A DNA stretch of 9,969 nucleotides from Cellvibrionales bacterium UBA1963 (GTDB lineage: Bacteria > Pseudomonadota > Gammaproteobacteria > Pseudomonadales > UBA7434). This document shows positions 5,297-9,969 of the stretch, piece by piece. Numbering within the stretch: position 1 is the first letter of the stretch; the number at the start of each line of letters is the position of its first letter. The position numbers and the translations under genes are program-made. The notes beneath the pieces were generated by a model that did no database searches, was not told where the DNA came from, and saw only the letters and a program-made list of their open reading frames with translations. The stretch lies in assembly GCA_002336035.1 (NCBI GenBank), contig DDED01000001.1, positions 1-9,969 on the forward strand, in the 5' to 3' direction.

Positions 5297-8200
5297 TTAA
5301 TAGACATACACTGCGCCCGAATTTTCAGCACTATTATCGGTTTGATCGCCATTGACACTTTTTGCAGCACTATCTTCCCATCTACCATTAACAGCCATTG
5401 ATTCCCCATCGCCACTCAAAGCCACGGTGTAACCAAATAAGTCGCTTGCTCCCGTGTTGCTTGCTTTAACATAAGCCTGTTGCTGCCAAGCAATGCCGTT
5501 ATAGGAAAAAACATAAACAGCTCCTGAATTGTCTGCCGTATCACTGAGTTGATCGCCATTAATACCCGTCGCCGAACTCTTCTCCAATGAACTGCTAATA
5601 GCTAACCAATCGCCGCTATCGCTAAGACTCACTGATGTACCGAAGTTATCGCCTTCACCTGTATTGCTGGCTTTTATATAATCGGTCTGTTGCCACTGAG
5701 TTTCGCTTCGTCTGAATAGATAAACCGCACCCGCAGAACTACTCACCCCCAAAACCTGATTATCATTGACGCCTTGGCCTGCCCTGGATTCGTCCTTTGC
5801 GCCAATAGCGACCACATTACCCGCTTTATTAATTGCCACACTCCAACCAAAGAATATCCTTTCCTCGCTATTACTGGCCTTTAAGTACGCCTGCTCGAGC
5901 CATTGGCCGCTTGTGCGACTAAAAATATAGGCTGCTCCGCTCCATCTTTTGTTATCAGCATTGCCATCACTGTTAACAGTTGAACCTCCACCCCGCTCAT
6001 AATAAGCACCCACCACTAAAAACTGTCCGCTTCCACTGATCTCTATACCATTACCAAAACGGTGAGTAAGGCCTGTGTTGCTGGCTTTGATATAGGCCTG
6101 CTCAGACCAACTGTCGCCCGTTCGATCAAACACATAGACAGCACCTGACTCCCTCATTGTATTATCACTGCTATCGCCATTTATACCCTTTGCAGCACTC
6201 TTTTCACGCATAGCGCTGACGGCTAATGTATGACCGTCATCACTGAGACTGATGCTATGGCCAAAAACATCGCTGGCACCGCTGTTACTCGCTTTTATAT
6301 ACGCCTGTTCTGACCAGCTATTCATATTGCGTGTGTAAACATACGCAGCACCAGAAACCGACGCATCATTATTCATACGGTCGCCATTTATTCCTTGCGC
6401 GTCACTGTCTTCACCTGTCGCACCAACAGCTAACGTATGACCATCGGCACTGAGTGAGACAGATTTACCAAAACTGTCATTTATTTCACCGTCGGTTGCT
6501 TTAATTAACGCTTGCTCTACCCAACCCATATTGGTAAGGATAAAGACATACACTGCGCCTGAGTTACTTGCATCATTATTGGCACTGTTATAAGTAGACA
6601 CGTCTAATTCGCTGCTCTCATTGGGGCTACCAATCGCTAATGTACGCCCGTCATGACTCAACGCAACAGAATTACCAAACTCATCGTGCGCATCCGAATT
6701 GCTGGCTTTAAAATAGCTGATGCTATTGACCATGGTACCCGCAACACTCACCACCGGTGAACTTAGGCAACCCATCTGATCATTACAACTGTATAAAAGA
6801 TATTGCGCATTAGTGCGAGCATACAATGGCACAGCATGATCAAAGCGTTGCTCACCTACAGAAATATCACCACTTAACTGCCGATAACCAGAGGCACCAT
6901 CAGGGTTTTCCCACAGCTGGAAATAACTGGCATTATTAGTGTCAAGCCATGTAAAGCTAAATGTTTTATCAGGTGCAAATGATAAACTGAGCTCGGCGGG
7001 AACGAATCCACTGACTGCCAATGGAGGCGATTCGAGACAGCCCACGACATAGCAAGTCTGTAAACGATACTGTGCTTTCATACGATTAGCATAATCCGCG
7101 ACTCGGTGGTCATATTGCTGTTCGGCAGGGTCAATATTATTACTCACTGAGATAAAGTTAGATACACCATCAGAATTTTCTTCAACTTGATAATGTGTTG
7201 CATTAGCCACATCAATCCATCTAATCATGTATCCATTATTACTGAATTTAATTGACGGCGAGGCGGCTTTGAAGTTCACGGTTATCGGGGCCGAAGGCAA
7301 ACACCCCACCGCATTGCAACTGTTGAGTTGGTACTTGGCAGTTTTGCGATCGGCCAATGTCACCGCGTGATCGACCGACTCAGTGCCCGGCACAATATTA
7401 ATGCCTATCTGTTTAAAGCCCGAGGCTCCATCGGGGTCTTCTAACAGCTGGTAGTAATTTGCAAAACCGACGTCTGGCCACGTAAACTTTAAATAATCCT
7501 TTTTAGAAAACAGAGATTTTATTTGGGCCGGCTGAATGTTGATTGACTCAGATAGACTGCAACCGGTTGTATTGCAACTTTTTAAACGATACTCTGACGC
7601 AGCATAGTCTGCTAATTTCGTGATGTCGTATTGGTACTGCTCGGTTCCTGCTGGAATGTTATCTGCCACCTTCTCAAACGATCCGGCCCCAGTAATATCT
7701 TGCCACAACTGATAATGACTGGCATAACTCACGTCCTGCCAAACAAATTGAAAGGCTTTATCGGTGGTTGTAACGAGTGAAGGTGCTGCTGTTTCTATAC
7801 GTAAAATAGAGCTCATGCAGCTCGACACATTACAACTCTCAAGCTTAAACAAGGTGTCTTTTTCATCGCTAAAATCATACAAATTTTGATGCGTTTTACC
7901 CCTTATTAATTTTTTTTCAATTAGGGTAAAGTCTTTTTCAGAAGATATTTTTTTATATAAATTATAATAAGTCACATAATAGGCATCTTCCCAACGCAGA
8001 AAGAATTCATCATCAACCATTAATTTTTTAAAATGAACCTTTAGGGAAGTATGCATTTCTTTGACCGGCTTGCCGACAGTGCAACCCGATGCATTGCATG
8101 CCCTTAACTCAAACTCCATATCCTGAAGCATCTCAAGTGATGCAGTGGTTAAAAACTCTTGCTGACCTGCAGCAATATTGTCACTAACTTGAGTGAATTC

Positions 8201-8653
8201 AGTCTCATCGTTGCCTCTTTTCCAGACCTGATAATAACTAGCATAACTAACGTCAGACCAGCCAAATCGAACCCTGTCATTGTCTTCTAAATTCATGGTC
8301 ATTGTTGAAGGTGCGCGAATACTGATCATAGCCGAAGCCTTACAAGTATCTGCGTTGCAACTATTTAATTGAAAAAAACTATTTTCTTCCGCTAAAAATG
8401 AATAATTATTGCCGTCACTGTGACGTCCTGCAGGTAAATCATCACCAATCTGGCTAAAACTGGTTTCACCAGCTTTGCGCTGTAAAAGCTGATAATGGGT
8501 AGCGTTATCGCTGTCGTCCCAACGAAGGTAAAAGCCTTCTCGAGAATTTAGGTCAACCGTGATTTGAGCAGGCTTGATCGCTGGCTGTTGCGTTGAACCA
8601 GTACCGCAAGCGGATAGCATAAACAGTGATAATAAAAAAATAAGTCCCTTCAT
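5297..8653 (-). CDS. Large lipoprotein: seven FN3-like repeats plus a seven-repeat FG-GAP beta-propeller
   Basis: 1118 aa. ATG 8653 is preceded by AAGGAGGG (8664-8671) and gives a classic lipoprotein signal, MKGLIFLLSLFMLSA then Cys16 (lipobox LSAC) with Gly at +2, so outer-membrane anchoring is expected; the frame is open to 8698 but that start would spoil the signal. Residues ~28-640 hold seven FN3-like units of about 87 aa, each with a W-x-D strand, a Y-Y-Q-L-W-type strand and a SCNxxGC loop. Residues ~644-1118 hold seven FG-GAP repeats with FG at 659, 728, 797, 866, 935, 1004 and 1073, each carrying KASN, LSxDGxxLAV and SGAVYVF. The chain stops exactly at the last AVYVY strand. FG-GAP propellers usually mediate binding to protein or glycan ligands at the surface; a cell-surface adhesion or scaffold role is inferred. 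The extended SDR lies 90 nt downstream. No catalytic domain is seen. Confidence 0.95.
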   Translation of the reverse strand: MKGLIFLLSLFMLSACGTGSTQQPAIKPAQITVDLNSREGFYLRWDDSDNATHYQLLQRKAGETSFSQIGDDLPAGRHSDGNNYSFLAEENSFFQLNSCNADTCKASAMISIRAPSTMTMNLEDNDRVRFGWSDVSYASYYQVWKRGNDETEFTQVSDNIAAGQQEFLTTASLEMLQDMEFELRACNASGCTVGKPVKEMHTSLKVHFKKLMVDDEFFLRWEDAYYVTYYNLYKKISSEKDFTLIEKKLIRGKTHQNLYDFSDEKDTLFKLESCNVSSCMSSILRIETAAPSLVTTTDKAFQFVWQDVSYASHYQLWQDITGAGSFEKVADNIPAGTEQYQYDITKLADYAASEYRLKSCNTTGCSLSESINIQPAQIKSLFSKKDYLKFTWPDVGFANYYQLLEDPDGASGFKQIGINIVPGTESVDHAVTLADRKTAKYQLNSCNAVGCLPSAPITVNFKAASPSIKFSNNGYMIRWIDVANATHYQVEENSDGVSNFISVSNNIDPAEQQYDHRVADYANRMKAQYRLQTCYVVGCLESPPLAVSGFVPAELSLSFAPDKTFSFTWLDTNNASYFQLWENPDGASGYRQLSGDISVGEQRFDHAVPLYARTNAQYLLYSCNDQMGCLSSPVVSVAGTMVNSISYFKASNSDAHDEFGNSVALSHDGRTLAIGSPNESSELDVSTYNSANNDASNSGAVYVFILTNMGWVEQALIKATDGEINDSFGKSVSLSADGHTLAVGATGEDSDAQGINGDRMNNDASVSGAAYVYTRNMNSWSEQAYIKASNSGASDVFGHSISLSDDGHTLAVSAMREKSAAKGINGDSSDNTMRESGAVYVFDRTGDSWSEQAYIKASNTGLTHRFGNGIEISGSGQFLVVGAYYERGGGSTVNSDGNADNKRWSGAAYIFSRTSGQWLEQAYLKASNSEERIFFGWSVAINKAGNVVAIGAKDESRAGQGVNDNQVLGVSSSAGAVYLFRRSETQWQQTDYIKASNTGEGDNFGTSVSLSDSGDWLAISSSLEKSSATGINGDQLSDTADNSGAVYVFSYNGIAWQQQAYVKASNTGASDLFGYTVALSGDGESMAVNGRWEDSAAKSVNGDQTDNSAENSGAVYVY
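5300..6724 (-). repeat. Array of seven FG-GAP repeats, exact 69-residue period
   Basis: The Phe-Gly pair recurs every 69 residues (207 bp) with no insertion or deletion over seven copies. The W-x-EQAYIKASN strand joins consecutive blades; the last copy lacks it, while the segment before the first copy (ISYFKAS) supplies an equivalent, as expected for ring closure of a propeller. No DxDxDG calcium loop like that of integrins is evident. Confidence 0.92.
6735..8572 (-). repeat. Array of seven FN3-like repeats with paired cysteines (protein level)
   Basis: Seven diverged units of 86-89 aa within the lipoprotein. The cysteine pairs fall at residues 99/104, 186/191, 274/279, 360/365, 446/451, 534/539 and 623/629: C-x4-C in six units and C-x5-C in the last. 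DNA copies are well diverged, so this is old duplication rather than recent expansion. Confidence 0.9.
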
Positions 8654-8663
8654 AGATAAATAT

Positions 8664-8671
8664 CCCTCCTT
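8664..8671 (-). promoter_or_regulatory. Ribosome binding site fixing the lipoprotein start
   Basis: AAGGAGGG on the minus strand, 10 nt before ATG 8653. It is a near-perfect anti-16S match and settles the start at the residue that begins the lipoprotein signal peptide. Confidence 0.8.
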
Positions 8672-8813
8672 AAACTCGCTTTTAGTGGCGTATATCAACT
8701 TAAACTCGTACCAATATTTGATTATTTATACAAATACTTTAGTCAAAGACCTGATAAATATGACAATTGCCGTTATTTCATTACATCTTTTTACAAATTC
8801 TTGAAAAATCACT

Positions 8814-8926
8814 GGCACCTCAATCGTGCCGATTGTAAAAAATTGCTTTATCAATTAATCGTATGGGTTTACTATGGTGGGGAATTTTTCGATGAAAAAA
8901 CCAACCGCCAACCACGTTTAAATACC
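8814..8926 (+). other. Leader of the dioxygenase gene: small hairpin and a 9-codon ORF
   Basis: GGCAC (8814-8818) pairs with GTGCC (8826-8830) over a 7-nt loop. Further on, GGTGGGG (8876-8882) precedes ATG 8892, which opens a nine-codon frame (MKKPTANHV) ending in TAA at 8919-8921, only 5 nt before the preferred dioxygenase ATG at 8927. That ATG has no Shine-Dalgarno of its own. The dioxygenase frame is also open back to a TTG at 8801, but those 42 residues look non-coding and have no ribosome binding site. The rest of the 8654-8813 gap is A-T-rich and should hold the promoters of both divergent genes; none stands out. Confidence 0.35.
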
Positions 8927-9796
8927 ATGACCCAGCAACTACCCCTCGTTATTTCACGCCCAAATGAAGACCCTGCTCTCTTACGTAGACGATTTAATGA
9001 CGACGGTTATTTATATTTTAAGCGAGCGGTCAGCCGTCAACGCTGCGACCACCTTATGCATCAAATGTTGCAATGCCTTGCGCCTCATATTGCTTTTGAT
9101 CATGAGAAAAAACTGCCGCAACTTATCGGCAAGCCTTTTTTTGAAACAGACGCAATATGGGATGAGGTCTACCCAAAAATACAGTCACTGCCGTACTTTC
9201 ATGATTTTTTTCATCAAGACGATGTGCAGCAATTAATGCAATTGCTGGTTGGGGAAAAGGTGTTTGTGTATCCAATGAAGCTCGGACGTGTCGCCTGCCC
9301 TAAAAAGTTGGGTTATGAAACACCAGCCCACCAAGACGCACGGTCGCATCAAGCCGGTCCAACGATGGCAGGCATGTGGGTTGCGCTTCACGATACAAAG
9401 CAAGGCATGGGACGGTTACAGATACTGCCCGCCTCTCACAAAGATGGCGTTCGACCCGTGACACAAGCAGACGGTGTTGGCGGCGTACAATGCGAAATAC
9501 TAGACCATGAAACTATTTGGCATGTCTCTGATGTTGAACAAGGTGATGTCATTATTTTTCATTCTTGCTGCGTGCATCGAGCTGAACCCAACACCACTGA
9601 CAATACAGTGAGGCTCAGTGTTGATACACGATTTTGCGATTACGGCGCACCGGTATTTGTTAGTAATCTCGACCCTCATCATGGCTGGCGAATTGACTCG
9701 CTGAACTGGGACAGCATTTATCAAGACTGGCCAGACACGAGATTACAATATTACTGGCGGGATTACCCTGAAGTGTTCAGCGACTTCAGGTACTAG
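8927..9796 (+). CDS. Phytanoyl-CoA dioxygenase (PhyH) family protein, Fe(II)/2-oxoglutarate-dependent
   Basis: 289 aa from ATG 8927. This start places the conserved opening FNDDGYLYFKRAV about 23 residues in, as usual for the family; the alternative TTG at 8801 would add 42 residues. The iron-binding triad is visible: His135 and Asp137 in PAHQDARSH and distal His217 in CCVHRAEPN. Arg229 in NTVRLSVDTRF is placed to bind the 2-oxoglutarate carboxylate. GRLQILPASHKDG and EQGDVIIFHS are typical PhyH core strands. The family couples 2-oxoglutarate decarboxylation to hydroxylation (or halogenation) of small substrates in the cytosol; no substrate can be read. Many bacterial homologues act on non-CoA substrates, so the family name does not prove acyl-CoA chemistry. 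It is divergent from the lipoprotein gene. Confidence 0.92.
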   Translation: MTQQLPLVISRPNEDPALLRRRFNDDGYLYFKRAVSRQRCDHLMHQMLQCLAPHIAFDHEKKLPQLIGKPFFETDAIWDEVYPKIQSLPYFHDFFHQDDVQQLMQLLVGEKVFVYPMKLGRVACPKKLGYETPAHQDARSHQAGPTMAGMWVALHDTKQGMGRLQILPASHKDGVRPVTQADGVGGVQCEILDHETIWHVSDVEQGDVIIFHSCCVHRAEPNTTDNTVRLSVDTRFCDYGAPVFVSNLDPHHGWRIDSLNWDSIYQDWPDTRLQYYWRDYPEVFSDFRY

Positions 9797-9823
9797 CTAT
9801 GCTTCTTAACACCTTCTTCAGGG
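9767..9823 (+). other. Overlapping alternative hairpins at the end of the dioxygenase gene
   Basis: CCTGAAGT (9767-9774) pairs with ACTTCAGG (9783-9790) over an 8-nt loop just before the stop. The same 5' arm, extended as CCCTGAAG (9766-9773), can pair with CTTCAGGG (9816-9823) instead. No T-run follows either, so a standard intrinsic terminator is not supported. Confidence 0.35.
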
Positions 9824-9903
9824 ATAGCCTTGCGATACCGATATTAACTGTCCAAATAAGCCGTCAAGTGCAAACACTAGTTTATCGGCAAAAAAATTGG
9901 CTC

Positions 9904-9925
9904 TGCGCAAGCTAATGCTCACGCA
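9904..9925 (-). terminator. Possible terminator of the minus-strand gene entering from the right edge
   Basis: As minus-strand RNA, UGCGUGAGC and GCUUGCGCA form a 9-bp stem (two G-U pairs) around AUUA. The plus-strand version has C-A mismatches at the same places, which favours minus-strand function. A T7 run (9890-9896 as A on the plus strand) follows 7 nt later, farther than ideal. The stem includes the end of the coding frame and its TAG stop. Confidence 0.5.
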
Positions 9926-9969
9926 GTATTGTTGCTAACGCCTGCCGATTGATCGACTTATTGGCTGAC
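9912..9969 (-). CDS. Possible 3' end of a gene, perhaps an AMP-forming acyl-CoA ligase
   Basis: A minus-strand frame enters from the right edge and ends in TAG at 9912-9914. The last 18 residues read SANKSINRQALATILREH. The pattern N-x-x-I-x-R-x-A-L followed by a short helix resembles the C-terminal end of adenylate-forming ligases (A10 motif, N-G-K-I-D-R-x-A-L), but the catalytic Lys would be one position early (NKS instead of NGK). Only 18 codons are visible, another frame is open for 10 codons, and the support is the motif resemblance and the adjacent terminator-like hairpin. It could be a different gene. Confidence 0.35.
   Translation of the reverse strand, partial: SANKSINRQALATILREH

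Noticed and set aside
5300..6724. 207-bp period read as a DNA tandem repeat or CRISPR-like array
   Set aside because: The period comes from diverged protein repeats; the DNA copies are not near-identical and there are no spacer units.
9799..9915. 38-codon plus-strand frame after the dioxygenase gene
   Set aside because: No ribosome binding site, no recognisable sequence, and it overlaps the likely terminator and end of the minus-strand gene.

Overview
The window looks like an accessory stretch of a Gram-negative bacterial chromosome. Lipobox and outer-membrane barrel signals show the envelope type, and base composition looks moderate, in the mid-40s % G+C by eye. The mix of oxidoreductases (two classical short-chain dehydrogenases, a cytochrome P450, an extended SDR, a phytanoyl-CoA-dioxygenase-like protein) and a large FG-GAP lipoprotein resembles lipid- or steroid-degrading marine gammaproteobacteria. 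That placement is inference from gene content, not a database result.

Layout. (1) 2-760, plus: a classical SDR truncated by the left edge, converging on (2) a 428-aa cytochrome P450 (2103-817, minus) with all core motifs. A GC-rich hairpin sits at the convergence point. (3) A 265-bp divergent region separates the P450 from a second, complete SDR (2369-3199, plus); it holds a plausible promoter for the SDR and an inverted repeat. (4) A small outer-membrane beta-barrel protein (3814-3275, minus) ends at a strong intrinsic terminator. (5) A 387-bp non-coding stretch (3815-4201) contains several inverted repeats and an 81-codon stop-free frame that may be a decayed gene or a dispersed repeat. (6) Two minus-strand genes 90 nt apart, possibly one transcript: a 1118-aa lipoprotein (8653-5297), then a 334-aa extended SDR (5206-4202). 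(7) A PhyH-family Fe(II)/2-oxoglutarate dioxygenase (start most likely 8927, end 9796, plus) with a short leader ORF upstream. (8) At the right edge, a possible last 18 codons of a minus-strand gene that could be an AMP-forming acyl-CoA ligase, ending in a hairpin.

How they might work together. The P450, the two classical SDRs, the PhyH protein and the possible acyl-CoA ligase fit oxidation of a hydrophobic substrate such as an alkyl chain, sterol or terpenoid, with hydroxylation followed by alcohol oxidation and CoA activation. The genes are not one operon and no substrate can be read from the sequence. The lipoprotein is the most structured object here: seven FN3-like repeats, each with one close cysteine pair, followed by seven FG-GAP repeats spaced exactly 69 residues apart, which predicts a closed seven-bladed propeller on a lipid-anchored stalk. 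I did not find a clearly new multi-gene system. The most checkable oddities are a His at the catalytic Tyr position of the first SDR, the repeat geometry of the lipoprotein, and the palindrome-rich segment at 3990-4235.
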